Counted from the stretch's first letter, positions 50,433 to 59,029 are shown. The stretch: 64,000 nucleotides of DNA from Nonomuraea cavernae (GCF_014646355.1 NZ_BMNH01000031.1:24420-88419), one strand, 5' to 3'. The notes: generated by a model from the letters alone, not told the origin. Made by a program: numbers and translations.

Positions 50433-52790
50433 TCACTGGTACCAGCCGCAGTTGGTCCAGGTGCCGCCACCCTCGCCGTCCTGCACGTACGGGCCCGGAT
50501 CTCTCGGCACCTTCCACGTCACGCGGAGCTTGAGCGTGCCCCCGCCGGTGGTGGTGCCCGCGGTCGTCCGGCCGTCGCCCCTGGCCGTGCCCTGCCAGCG
50601 GACGGTGATCGTGCCGGACCCGGTGACCGCCGGGCCGGGGCAGTCGGGACGGGAGGCGGGCGCCTTCACCCGGAACGACCTGCCGGACACGGCGATGCCG
50701 CGCGAGCCGGTGACGGACGTGACGCGGCAGGCGCCGCCCTTGCAGGCGAGCGCGAACGAGCCGGTGCGCCGGGTGTCCAGACTGATCGAGGCGGGCGTCA
50801 GCGACGCCACCGGGGCCTTCGGGCGGGGCAGGACCGCCTGCCTGACCGGTGACCGGTGGGTCGTCCCCGTCTCGCTCGGCCGTGACGCGCCCGTCGCGCG
50901 TTCCCCGGACGGTTCCGCCGGGCTCATGGTGCCGGCCACGGTCGGGCCGACGTTCGAGCTCTCCGCCGGGCTCGCGGCGGGCGTCGCGGCGTCGCCCGGC
51001 GGGGGCACGGGCACCGCCGCCTGGGGCGAGGGACGGCCGCCGGGCACCGGCGTCACCACCGGCCCCGGCGCGGACATCTCGGAGATCACGGTCATCCGCT
51101 GGCGGGCGTTGAGCCCCGACCAGGCCAGGCCCGCGACCAGGATGCCGACGCCGACGAACAGCCCGACGCGGGCCACCGTCCTGATCGTGATCGCCGGCTC
51201 GGGTTCGGCCTCGTCGGGGCGGTTCTGCCAGAACTCGTCCCGCCCGACCCGCAGCTCCACCACCTGCCCGCCGGGCACCCAGGCCGGACCGCTCTCGCTC
51301 CCGCCGGTCCACGGTGGTTCGCTCTCCCGGCCGCGCGCCCAGACCGGCTCGCCGCCGGCCTCGCGAGCCGGTGTCAGGTCCTCGGCCGTGGCCCGGATCC
51401 GCGCCGCCGGCGCGTACACGACCTTTCCCAGTGGGCCATCGTCCGTGTGGTGCTCCCATGGCGGGCCACCTTCGGCCCGGCGTGAGGGGTCCCTCTCGTG
51501 ACCGGCCGGGCCGCTGGTGCTCCGGTCGTGAGCGGACGCCGCTGGAAGGTTCCGGTACGGCACGCCTCCGCGGGCGCGTCGGACGATGGCCCAGTCAGGG
51601 CCGGGCACCGTGGAAGCCGGAACGACGATGCCGTTCGCGGCTCCGGTGCCCGTTCGGGCCGCGGCCTCCGAGCCGGAGAGACCGGAGACGCCGGTGTGGA
51701 CAGGGTCGGCGGGGGCGGTGGGGTCGGTGGGGTCGGTGGGCTGGACGGGGTCGGCGAGCTCGGTGACGTCGTCGGGGAGATGGACGGGAGCGGCCAGGAT
51801 GGGCCCTCGGCCCCGGTCGGCCGGTGCCGCCCTGCGGATCGGCCTGGTCGTGACCAGGGCCTCGTCGTCCGAGGCCGGTCCCTGGTCGGGCGGACCTGGC
51901 CGGGCGTGCCGGCTGGTGGTGCGATGCGCGGCCAGGTCGTCGGTGTGCTCCGGGCCGGCGGCGGCCGCGCCCGCCACCGGCCCGGAACTCCCCCTGGTCC
52001 CCGTCGTGGGGCCGGGGACCGAGGAGATCGGGGGTGGCGCGGGCTCCGTCAGGCCGCGCACCTGGGTGGGGAATCCGTCGTCGCGCCACATTCCGGCCTC
52101 ACCGGGCAGCGGCAGTGCCCAGGCCAGCTGCTCGCCGAGCGTGCTCGGCGCGGGCGCGATCGGCATCTGCCGGAGCAGGGTGTCGGCCACCATCGTGCGC
52201 GGCGCCCGCCGGCAGGCGCCGCAGTGCGCGATGTGACGGCTGATCCGCGCGCGGGTCCGCCTGCCCGGCGTGGAGGCCCAGTCCGTCACCCGGGACTCCA
52301 ACGCCGCGCACCCATGGCGGGTCCTCGCGGCGATGACGGCGGCGAACCACTCCTCCAGCCCGTCGGCCGCCTCCAGCACGATGGTCTCGACCTCGTCCGG
52401 GCCCACGTCGAAGATCACCGCGATCTCCGCGCTGGTCAGGCCGTGCCGTACGGACAGGTCGAGGAGCTCCCTGTGCGGCGGGTCGAGGGCGCGCAGGGCC
52501 TCGGGCAGCAGGTCCGACATCCTGCCCGGCCGCGACCACGAGCCGACGCTGGTGGGAGTGGCCAGATAGGTGCGGTGCGCGCGGGCCAGCGCGTACAGCC
52601 AGGGGCGCAGCAGGGACGACTGCTCCACCCGGTCTGCGCGGGCCTGCGCCGACAGCAGCGCTCCCGCCACGGCCAGCTCGGCGTCGCTCGAGGCGAGCTC
52701 CGTCCGGCAGTAGTCGTAGAGATGGGGCCCGTAGCCGTCGCACAGCTCGCGAACGGCTTCGCGAGCGTCCTCCGACAGGGTTCGCCACAT
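50433..52790 (-). CDS. Sigma-factor-like membrane fusion protein with zinc finger
   Basis: This 785-aa protein starts with a sigma-70-like part (about 1-185; REAVRELCDGYGPHLYDYCR and an HTH LTSAEIAVIFDVGPDEVETI), then a zf-HC2-like HIAHCGACRRAPR motif, a long Pro/Thr/Asp-rich linker (about 230-530), one membrane helix (about 545-567; VGLFVGVGILVAGLAWSGL) and an outer beta-rich C-terminal domain ending CGWYQ. Sigma region, anti-sigma-type finger and transmembrane signal are thus fused in one chain. It could be released by proteolysis or act as a membrane sensor. It lies 39 bp downstream of hemB on the same strand. Confidence 0.8.
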   Translation of the reverse strand: MWRTLSEDAREAVRELCDGYGPHLYDYCRTELASSDAELAVAGALLSAQARADRVEQSSLLRPWLYALARAHRTYLATPTSVGSWSRPGRMSDLLPEALRALDPPHRELLDLSVRHGLTSAEIAVIFDVGPDEVETIVLEAADGLEEWFAAVIAARTRHGCAALESRVTDWASTPGRRTRARISRHIAHCGACRRAPRTMVADTLLRQMPIAPAPSTLGEQLAWALPLPGEAGMWRDDGFPTQVRGLTEPAPPPISSVPGPTTGTRGSSGPVAGAAAAGPEHTDDLAAHRTTSRHARPGPPDQGPASDDEALVTTRPIRRAAPADRGRGPILAAPVHLPDDVTELADPVQPTDPTDPTAPADPVHTGVSGLSGSEAAARTGTGAANGIVVPASTVPGPDWAIVRRARGGVPYRNLPAASAHDRSTSGPAGHERDPSRRAEGGPPWEHHTDDGPLGKVVYAPAARIRATAEDLTPAREAGGEPVWARGRESEPPWTGGSESGPAWVPGGQVVELRVGRDEFWQNRPDEAEPEPAITIRTVARVGLFVGVGILVAGLAWSGLNARQRMTVISEMSAPGPVVTPVPGGRPSPQAAVPVPPPGDAATPAASPAESSNVGPTVAGTMSPAEPSGERATGASRPSETGTTHRSPVRQAVLPRPKAPVASLTPASISLDTRRTGSFALACKGGACRVTSVTGSRGIAVSGRSFRVKAPASRPDCPGPAVTGSGTITVRWQGTARGDGRTTAGTTTGGGTLKLRVTWKVPRDPGPYVQDGEGGGTWTNCGWYQ

Positions 52791-52829
52791 CCGAGTCCCA
52801 TCTCCTTCCGCTGTGTGCTGCCTCGCGAG

Positions 52830-53807
52830 TCAGCCCGGTAGCTGCTCGGCGACCTCGGTGGCCCAGTAGGTCACCACGCTGCCCGCCCCGGCCCGGCGGA
52901 TCGCGACCAGGCTCTCCCGGATCGCGCGGTCGCGGTTGAGCCAGCCGCGCTCGGCGGCCGCCTCGATCGCCGCGTACTCGCCCGAGACCTGGTAGGCCAC
53001 CACCGGCACGTTGACCAGGTCGGCGACCCTGCGCACCACGTCGAGGTAGAGCCCGGCCGGCTTGACCATCACCATGTCGGCGCCCTCCTCCACGTCCAGC
53101 AGCACCTCGCGCAACGACTCGCGCAGGTTGGCGGGATCCTGCTGGTGCGTCGAGCGGGTGCCGACCAGGCGGGACTCGACGGCGTCGCGGAACGGGCCGT
53201 AGAAGGCGGAGTCGTACTTGGCGGCGTAGGCCAGGATCGGCACCCGCTGGTGCCCGGCCCGGTCGAGCGCCGCCCTGATCGCGCCGACCTGGCCGTCCAT
53301 CATGCCGCTCGGCGCGACCATGTGGGCCCCGGCCGTGGCCTGGGCGACCGCGACCTCGGCGTAGGCGCGCAGCGTGGCGTCGTTGTCCACGTCGCCGCCG
53401 GCGTCGAGCACGCCGACGTGCCCGTGCTCGGTGTACTCGTCCAGGTTGACGTCGCCGATCACCACCGTCTCGTCGCCCACCTCGGCGGCGATGTCGGCCA
53501 GGGCCAGCTGCGTGATGCCGTGCTCGTCCCAGGCGCCGCGCCCGTCGCGGTCCTTGGCCTCCGGGATGCCGAAGACCAGCAGCCCGCCGACGCCGGCCCG
53601 CGCCGCGGCCGCGGCCGCCTTGCGCACGCTGTCGCGGGTGTGCTGGACCTGGCCGGGCATGCAGGCGATCGGCCTGGGCTCGTCCAGCCCCTCGCGGACG
53701 AACAGGGGCTGCACCAGGTCCGCCGGATGCAGCCGGGTCTCCGCGACCAGGCCGCGCAGGGCGTTGGTACGCCGCAGGCGGCGAGGTCGGTCTGCGGGAT
53801 AACTCAC
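52830..53807 (-). CDS. HemB paralogue (porphobilinogen synthase family) without Cys metal ligands
   Basis: This 325-aa protein matches porphobilinogen synthase along its whole length. The two Schiff-base lysines are present: Lys197 (AYAAKYDSAFYGPF) and Lys249 (ADMVMVKPAGLYLD). The metal segment, however, reads GDVNLDEYTEHGHVGVL: the positions of the zinc cysteines are Asn121, Asp123 and Val131, so neither the zinc type nor the usual Mg-type pattern is found. The gene is last in a coupled operon that includes a GluTR-like domain protein, racemases and an FAD hydroxylase, not with hemA/hemC. It therefore probably condenses 5-aminolevulinate, or an analogue, for a specialised product. A housekeeping hemB should exist elsewhere. 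Confidence 0.85.
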   Translation of the reverse strand: MSYPADRPRRLRRTNALRGLVAETRLHPADLVQPLFVREGLDEPRPIACMPGQVQHTRDSVRKAAAAAARAGVGGLLVFGIPEAKDRDGRGAWDEHGITQLALADIAAEVGDETVVIGDVNLDEYTEHGHVGVLDAGGDVDNDATLRAYAEVAVAQATAGAHMVAPSGMMDGQVGAIRAALDRAGHQRVPILAYAAKYDSAFYGPFRDAVESRLVGTRSTHQQDPANLRESLREVLLDVEEGADMVMVKPAGLYLDVVRRVADLVNVPVVAYQVSGEYAAIEAAAERGWLNRDRAIRESLVAIRRAGAGSVVTYWATEVAEQLPG

Positions 53808-53810
53808 GAT

Positions 53811-54611
53811 TCAGCCTCCGATCACCTTGCCGAGCAGAACCCGCTCGGCATGTTCGACAGCGGCTGCGGGCGGCAGCCGGAACCAGTAGCCGGCGTTGGC
53901 GCGCGCCGTGATGTTCAGTGCCCGCAAGCCGCACAGGTGCTCAGCGGTCTTGATCGCCAACCCGCCGGGGTCGATCACCGGCAGGCCGTGGAACTCGTGG
54001 ATGCGCAGGTGGACCAGGATCACGTTGGGGATGCCCTCCGCCGGCACCAGCCACTGCGCCCCCGCCTCCGCTGCCCGCCGCGCGGCCGCGGAATAGGCGT
54101 CCACGAGCGGCCCGAAGTCGTGTGCCAACGCGCGTTCGACCAGCGCCGTGCCGTTCTCGACGACCTGATAGGAGGCCAGCTCGGCGCCCGCCGCGCGGAT
54201 GTTCTCGGTGATGGGCTCGGCCAGGTCGGGGATGAAGCCGATCACGCCCAGCCGGTGGCGCTCCATCCTGGCCGCCTGCCACACCGCGTCGCCGTAGCCG
54301 ACGACGGGGATCGAGACCCGCGAGCGGGCCACCGCCAGACCCGGATCCTGCCCGGCCCCGCTGATCCACGCGGTGCAACCCGCCCGCTCGGCGGCCACGG
54401 CCGTCTGCGCGAAATAGTGGCCGAAGAGCAGTCCGAGCTGCCCGTAACCGACCAGGTGCTCGGGTAACGCCGTGCCGTACGTCTCCGGGGGGAGCGTGTG
54501 GATCTCCACGGTGGTGCCGGGAGAGGTGACCAGGGCCAGGTGCTCGGCGTACAACTTGTCCAGGAGCGCGGAGCGGCCTTCGACGGTGTGTTTCTGGAAC
54601 CAGATGCGCAT
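53811..54611 (-). CDS. Asp/Glu-racemase-superfamily protein lacking catalytic Cys
   Basis: This 266-aa protein has the two-domain fold pattern of hydantoin/aspartate racemases (IRIWFQKH start, TTVEIHTLPPETYGTALPEH, RHRLGVIGFIPDLAEPITEN, FHGLPVIDPGGLAIKTAEHL). At the two places where catalytic cysteines normally sit it reads WISGAGQDPGLAVAR and QWLVPAEGIPNVIL, so both are replaced. A racemisation or isomerisation using other residues, or a binding role, is possible. It starts one base after the FAD hydroxylase stop and ends three bases before hemB. Confidence 0.8.
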   Translation of the reverse strand: MRIWFQKHTVEGRSALLDKLYAEHLALVTSPGTTVEIHTLPPETYGTALPEHLVGYGQLGLLFGHYFAQTAVAAERAGCTAWISGAGQDPGLAVARSRVSIPVVGYGDAVWQAARMERHRLGVIGFIPDLAEPITENIRAAGAELASYQVVENGTALVERALAHDFGPLVDAYSAAARRAAEAGAQWLVPAEGIPNVILVHLRIHEFHGLPVIDPGGLAIKTAEHLCGLRALNITARANAGYWFRLPPAAAVEHAERVLLGKVIGG

Positions 54612-54612
54612 G

Positions 54613-55803
54613 TCAGCTGTGCCTCACCGCTGGGGAGGTGAACGAGTGGGGGACGGTGTCGAGCATCGACGCCTGTGCCAGGTAGACGCGGGTGGCCTCC
54701 GGGTCGCCCGCGATCGCGCGCAGCCCCGCCATCGCCGCGGCCAGCTTGGCGGTGTTGCGGTCCTGTACGCCGGCGACGCGCGCCTCGCTGCGCGGGATCA
54801 CCCGTTCGAGCAGCACGGCCCGCCGCCGCCAGGCCCAGGCGTCGAGCGCGTCGACGCCGGCCCGGCCGCCGAGCACGTTGGCGAGCACGTGACCGAGGTC
54901 GACGGCGTCGTGGATGCCGGCGTTCATGTTGAGCCCGCCGGCGGTGGAGGTGAGGTGCGCCGCGTCGCCGGCGAACAGCACGCGACCGCACCGGTAGGAC
55001 GACAGCACGCCCCGGGCCAGGCCGTACCTGTCGGCGCCGATGACGCGCACCGGCCGGCGGACTCCGGGAAGCGCCCGGCGTACCAGCTCGGAGACGTTGG
55101 CGGCGGACAGCGGGTCGCGGGCGTCGCACGGGATCCTGACGACGATCCGCCAGTGGTCGCGCAGCGCCAGCAGGCTGCAGGACTGGCCGACGTCGCGCAC
55201 GTACGTGAGCGGCGCCAGGCGGGGCAGCAGCTGGTCGAGCGGTGAGTCGGTGAAGACGCGCAGCGCCTGGGTGGGATAGCTGGAGCGGGGGAACGGCAGC
55301 CCGAGCGACCTGCGCACGGTGCTGTGCGCCCCGTCCGCGGCGATCACGTACTTGGCCCGGGTCCAGGTGTGACCGATGCGGATCCGCACCCCGGTGCCGC
55401 CCTCGGCCACTCCGTCCACGCGCGTGCCGAACCGCACGTCCGCCTCCGGACAGTCGGACAGCGCCGCCAGCAGCAGCGGGGTGAGCGAGGACTGCTCGGC
55501 GTGCAGCCGGAACGGGTGCCGGGTCAGCCCGTCCAGGCTGCCCATCCCCATCTCGGCCAGCACGCTGCCGGCCCGGTCGCGCCACTGGACGCGTTCCACG
55601 ATCCGGCCGCGGGAGATGAGCTGCTCGGCGACGCCGAGGTCGTCCAGCAGGTCGAGCGTGGCCGGGTGGAAGGTGGAGGCGCGGGACTGGGAGGCCAGCC
55701 CCGGCTCGCGTTCCAGGACGGTGACCGGCACGCCGGCCCTGGCCAGGGTGAGCGCCGCCGCCAGCCCGACCGGGCCCGCGCCGACCACGACGACGCCGTT
55801 CAT
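54613..55803 (-). CDS. FAD-dependent aromatic-type monooxygenase
   Basis: This 396-aa protein is a class A flavoprotein hydroxylase: GxGxxG in VVVGAGPVGLAAALTLAR at the N-terminus, the DG motif in KYVIAADGAHSTVRRSLG, and the GD motif in VLFAGDAAHLTSTAGGLNMN. It uses NAD(P)H and oxygen to hydroxylate a ring or electron-rich substrate. The C-terminal extension of larger phenol hydroxylases is missing. The ATG at 55803 overlaps the upstream stop (ATGA). In this operon it could oxidise a pyrrole or dicarboxylate-derived product; this is inference. Confidence 0.9.
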   Translation of the reverse strand: MNGVVVVGAGPVGLAAALTLARAGVPVTVLEREPGLASQSRASTFHPATLDLLDDLGVAEQLISRGRIVERVQWRDRAGSVLAEMGMGSLDGLTRHPFRLHAEQSSLTPLLLAALSDCPEADVRFGTRVDGVAEGGTGVRIRIGHTWTRAKYVIAADGAHSTVRRSLGLPFPRSSYPTQALRVFTDSPLDQLLPRLAPLTYVRDVGQSCSLLALRDHWRIVVRIPCDARDPLSAANVSELVRRALPGVRRPVRVIGADRYGLARGVLSSYRCGRVLFAGDAAHLTSTAGGLNMNAGIHDAVDLGHVLANVLGGRAGVDALDAWAWRRRAVLLERVIPRSEARVAGVQDRNTAKLAAAMAGLRAIAGDPEATRVYLAQASMLDTVPHSFTSPAVRHS

Positions 55804-56528
55804 GACCGCTGCCCCTGGGCCGCCGGGCGGTGCGGCACCCGGCCCAGCCGGATCGGCTGGCCCGTCGCCCTGGACAGCGCCCACCAGGCGCTGCACAGGT
55901 TGGAGGTGAGCAGGATCCGGTCGTTGCCGGCGCCGATGGACACCAGCGTGGGCAGCGTGAGCATCCCGGTGCCGGTGATCAGCACCACGGCGTCGTGCGG
56001 CAGGCACGCCTGGCCCACCTGCTCGACCAGCTCGGCCGGGGTGACGGAGTAGGGCGCGAACATGCCCTGCGCCCGCACCGGCACCACCCGGCTGATGTTC
56101 ACGCCGGCCGACTTCCAGAACCGTTCGGCGAGCTCGGTCAGCCACGGCTGGTACGGCGAGACGAGGATGATCTCGTCGGCGCCCACCTGCTCGATGGCCT
56201 CCAGCGTGGCCATCGTCGCCGAGGCGAACGGGATCCCGAACCTCCTGCTCAGCTCGTCGCACCGGAACCGGTCCTCGTCGGGGCCGAGCAGGTAGCGCGA
56301 GCCGCTGCAGAGCATGACGATCGCGTCCAGCGGCAGGTTGCCGAAGGAGCAGATCATCGCGGGCAGCGCCTCGTTGTAGCTCTCCAGCCGTTCGGCCAGG
56401 CCCAGTCCCGGCCGTACGGGGAAGCGGGTGACGTGCATGTCCGCGCGGGATCCGAGCAGGCGTGCCAGCTCGGGCTCCGCCGCCGGGTTCGCGGGCGGCA
56501 CGATCACGCCCACTCTGCCTCGCCTCAT
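55800..56528 (-). CDS. Maleate isomerase / arylmalonate decarboxylase-like protein
   Basis: This 242-aa protein belongs to the Asp/Glu racemase superfamily, maleate cis-trans isomerase branch: RRGRVGVIVPPANPAAEPEL, the first Cys in VMLCSGSRYLLGPDE, VSPYQPWLTELAERFW, and the second Cys in LLTSNLCSAWWALSRATG. Both catalytic cysteines are thus present. It could isomerise a C4-C6 unsaturated diacid or racemise a substrate. The ATG at 56528 overlaps the stop of the GluTR-domain gene (ATGA). Confidence 0.87.
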   Translation of the reverse strand: MRRGRVGVIVPPANPAAEPELARLLGSRADMHVTRFPVRPGLGLAERLESYNEALPAMICSFGNLPLDAIVMLCSGSRYLLGPDEDRFRCDELSRRFGIPFASATMATLEAIEQVGADEIILVSPYQPWLTELAERFWKSAGVNISRVVPVRAQGMFAPYSVTPAELVEQVGQACLPHDAVVLITGTGMLTLPTLVSIGAGNDRILLTSNLCSAWWALSRATGQPIRLGRVPHRPAAQGQRS

Positions 56529-56986
56529 GCCGTCCCTCCGGGCTGACCTTCGAGTGCGAACAGCGTGCGCAGGGCGTCGGCGTACCGGTCGCCCAGCGGG
56601 GAGTCCGCGTGGCGGGTGACGCGGGTGATAGGCCCGTCCAGGAACGCCTCGACCACGCGCTGGACGGTGTCCCTGACCTCGTCGCGCGCGGAGTCGTCCA
56701 GTCCGGGCGCCCGGGAGGCGAGCCGGCCCAGCTCCGCGTCGGCCACGGCCGCCGCCTTGCGCCGCAGCGCCGTCACGACGGGCGCCACCCTCGGCGTGGC
56801 AGGTGCCGTGATCGTGCCGCGCCCGCCGCGCGGGCCGGGGACGGTGGTGACGGCCGCGTGCCCGTTGCGCGGGACGGGAACCGTGGTGATCCTGCCGCGC
56901 CCACCGCGCGGGCCGGGAGCCGGGCCGATCCCCATGTACCGGCGCCTGCCCCCCAGGACGGGAGGAGGGATGAGGTCGGCGGTCAT
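56525..56986 (-). CDS. Stand-alone glutamyl-tRNA reductase dimerisation-like domain
   Basis: This 153-aa protein has a Pro/Gly/Arg-rich N-terminal half containing two copies of PGPRGGRG, and a helical C-terminal half (about 70-148): VVTALRRKAAAVADAELGRL, LDDSARDEVRDTVQRVVEAF and DRYADALRTLFAL. This pattern matches the C-terminal dimerisation domain of HemA (GluTR). The catalytic and NADPH domains are absent. The ATG at 56986 shares a base with the tautomerase stop (TGATG). It may bind the HemB paralogue or the cell's own GluTR; this is inference. Confidence 0.72.
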   Translation of the reverse strand: MTADLIPPPVLGGRRRYMGIGPAPGPRGGRGRITTVPVPRNGHAAVTTVPGPRGGRGTITAPATPRVAPVVTALRRKAAAVADAELGRLASRAPGLDDSARDEVRDTVQRVVEAFLDGPITRVTRHADSPLGDRYADALRTLFALEGQPGGTA

Positions 56987-57183
56987 CAGCAACCCGACCA
57001 GGCCGCGGCCCAGAACGCCGCTTCGCGACGGGCCCGCTTCTCGTCCTCGTCGGTGAGGTCGAGCCGCACCCCCGTGCGTTCGACGCCGAGCATGTCCACT
57101 GCGGCCCCGATCACGGTGTCCGCGAATTCCCGTTGACGGTCGGTGTTCACGTTCGCCGGGCATTCGACCTTGATGGTGACCAT
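56986..57183 (-). CDS. Small tautomerase-like protein without Pro1
   Basis: This 65-aa protein follows the 4-oxalocrotonate tautomerase pattern (TIKVECPANVNTDRQREFAD, then AAVDMLGVERTGVRLDLTDE), with the length typical of that family. The residue after Met is Val, not the catalytic Pro, so normal tautomerase chemistry is unlikely unless the N-terminus differs. GGGAGGAA lies six bases before the ATG. Confidence 0.65.
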   Translation of the reverse strand: MVTIKVECPANVNTDRQREFADTVIGAAVDMLGVERTGVRLDLTDEDEKRARREAAFWAAAWSGC

Positions 57184-57215
57184 GGGGTTCCTCCCGCTGG
57201 GGGTTCTGGGGGTGA

Positions 57216-57425
57216 TCAAGACGCCTGCTCGAGCACCTGGTCGATCACGCTGATGGCCTGGTCGGACACCTGCCTGATGTGGTGCAGCCGGTGCACGGTG
57301 CGTTCGGCGGAGGCGGCGGTTCTCGGGTGGTCGTCGCTCGAAGTGGGGGTCGGTGCGGGCCGTTCGCCGCGTGCGGTCACGGCGTAGGGGTGCTGGTACG
57401 GCCTGCGGAGGTCGTCGGCGAGCAT
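57216..57425 (-). CDS. 69-aa hypothetical protein in the hemB-paralogue operon
   Basis: The ATG at 57425 has AGGAG six bases upstream, 11 bases after the MFS stop. The N-terminal half is Pro/Arg/Ser-rich and disordered; the C-terminal half is one amphipathic helix (VHRLHHIRQVSDQAISVIDQ). I recognise no family. It might be a small binding subunit; a peptide precursor is possible but no leader signature is evident. Confidence 0.68.
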   Translation of the reverse strand: MLADDLRRPYQHPYAVTARGERPAPTPTSSDDHPRTAASAERTVHRLHHIRQVSDQAISVIDQVLEQAS

Positions 57426-57436
57426 GGCCACTCCTG

Positions 57437-59029
57437 TCAGCGCTGGTTGACGGCTCTATAGGTGAGAGGTTCGCGGGCGCCGAAGCGGGCCAGTTCTTCC
57501 TCGGCCTCGTCGCGTACCTGGACGAAACTGTCGCGGAGCTCGGCGAGGAGCCGGCGCAGCATGATGAGCTCCTCCTCCGCCTCCCGCCTGGACATGCGGG
57601 CCGGCCGGCGGCGCGGGGTGCCGGCGACGCGGACGAGTGCGGCGGTGCCGAGCAGCACGGCCGCGGCCATGCAGGCGACCAGCACCGAGGCGAAGCCCGG
57701 CATCGGCCCGTCCAGCAGTGGCTGGTCGACCAGCGCCGAGGCGCCCGCCACGCCGATCGCCCCGCCGAGCATGCGGGCGGTGTTGATGGCGCCGACCGCG
57801 GAGGCGTACTGGGTGGGATGGGCGGCCATGGTGCCGACCGCGAAGGTGCCGGTGGACAGGGCGCCGAAGCCGCCGCCCAGCATCAGCGCGGCGATCACGC
57901 TCAGCACGTTGGGCTGGGGGTAGGCCAGCATGAGGGCGCAGCCGCCGCCGAGCGCGAGCGCTCCGGCGTAGATGACCGCGTTGAGGCCGATGCGGCGGCC
58001 GGCCAGCATGGCCAGCGGGCTCGACACGATCATCGCGATCGACACCGGGGCCAGCCAGAGGCCGATGCTGACGGGGTCGAAGCCGGAGGACCTCAGGTAC
58101 AGCGGCCCCATGGCCAGCACGACGAACGACGCCGCGCCGTACAACAGGGACGCCCCTCCGGCCCACAGGAAGCCGGGGCGCCGCCACAGCCGCATGTCGA
58201 TGGCGCCCGCGGCGTGGCGCCACGACGTCGTGACGGCCCCTGCCAGCAGCACCCCGGCCGCCGCCGCGCAGCCGAGTGTCCGCGCGGAGGTCCATCCCCA
58301 CGCGCCGCCCTGGGACATCGCGAGCACGGCCGCGGCGATAGCCCCGACCAGTAACACCGTGCCCAGCACGTCGGGCACCCGGCGGTCCGTGCCGCGCGAG
58401 CGCGGCAGCGCGGGGGTCAGCATCAGCAGCGCGGCCGCCAGCCCGGCGCTGGGCAGGAACAGGCCGCGCCAGCCGTACGACTCGACCAGCAGCCCGCCGG
58501 CTCCCTGCAGGGCGAGCGCGCCGATGCCCGACGAGGCGCTCCACAGGGCGATGGCGCCCGCGCGGCGGTTGGCCGGCAGTTCGCCGAGCAGCAGGGCGAG
58601 TGAGGCGGGGAACATCAGCGCGGCGCCGATGCCCTGCGCGGCCCGCCCGCCCAGCAGCAGCGGCCAGGACGTGGTGGCGATGACCGCCGCCGCGCCGAGG
58701 CCGTAGAGGGCCAGACCGAGGGCGAGGACGTTGCGCCTGCCCAGCAGGTCGGCGAAGCGACCCGCGGTGGCCAGCAGCGCGGCGACCGCGGCGAAGTTGA
58801 CCGTGCTGACCCAGGTGACCTCGGCCATGGGCAGGGCGGCCGCGATCGGGTCACGGCTCAGCACGGGGATCGCCAGCATCGTCGCCGTGCTGTCGGCCAT
58901 GATCGCGATCACCACTCCGGAGGCGATCAGGCGCAGTATGGCGAAGCGTCCCCGGACCCGGAGCCGTGGCCGTGCCACGGGCTCGACGGGGGGTCCGGCG
59001 ACATGCTCGCGAAGGGAGGTCAGAGTCAT
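57437..59029 (-). CDS. MFS exporter, DHA2 (14-helix) type
   Basis: This 530-aa transporter has about 14 membrane helices between residues 30 and 470, with the loop 2-3 motif GRFADLLGRRNVLALGLALY and motif C-like GASALVDQPLLDG region. A C-terminal charged coiled coil (about 480-525; REAEEELIMLRRLLAELRDS) is unusual. DHA2 pumps export hydrophobic or antibiotic-like compounds by proton antiport. The ATG at 59029 overlaps the upstream stop (ATGA). In this operon it is the probable exporter of the pathway product. Confidence 0.92.
   Translation of the reverse strand: MTLTSLREHVAGPPVEPVARPRLRVRGRFAILRLIASGVVIAIMADSTATMLAIPVLSRDPIAAALPMAEVTWVSTVNFAAVAALLATAGRFADLLGRRNVLALGLALYGLGAAAVIATTSWPLLLGGRAAQGIGAALMFPASLALLLGELPANRRAGAIALWSASSGIGALALQGAGGLLVESYGWRGLFLPSAGLAAALLMLTPALPRSRGTDRRVPDVLGTVLLVGAIAAAVLAMSQGGAWGWTSARTLGCAAAAGVLLAGAVTTSWRHAAGAIDMRLWRRPGFLWAGGASLLYGAASFVVLAMGPLYLRSSGFDPVSIGLWLAPVSIAMIVSSPLAMLAGRRIGLNAVIYAGALALGGGCALMLAYPQPNVLSVIAALMLGGGFGALSTGTFAVGTMAAHPTQYASAVGAINTARMLGGAIGVAGASALVDQPLLDGPMPGFASVLVACMAAAVLLGTAALVRVAGTPRRRPARMSRREAEEELIMLRRLLAELRDSFVQVRDEAEEELARFGAREPLTYRAVNQR

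Noticed and set aside
48424..51459. 1011-codon minus-strand frame
   Set aside because: It crosses the S15 peptidase gene in antisense and part of the sigma-like gene in the wrong frame, with no recognisable domain.
57216..57425. The 69-aa protein as a RiPP precursor
   Set aside because: There is no leader motif, no core-like C-terminus and no modification enzyme of a known RiPP class nearby.
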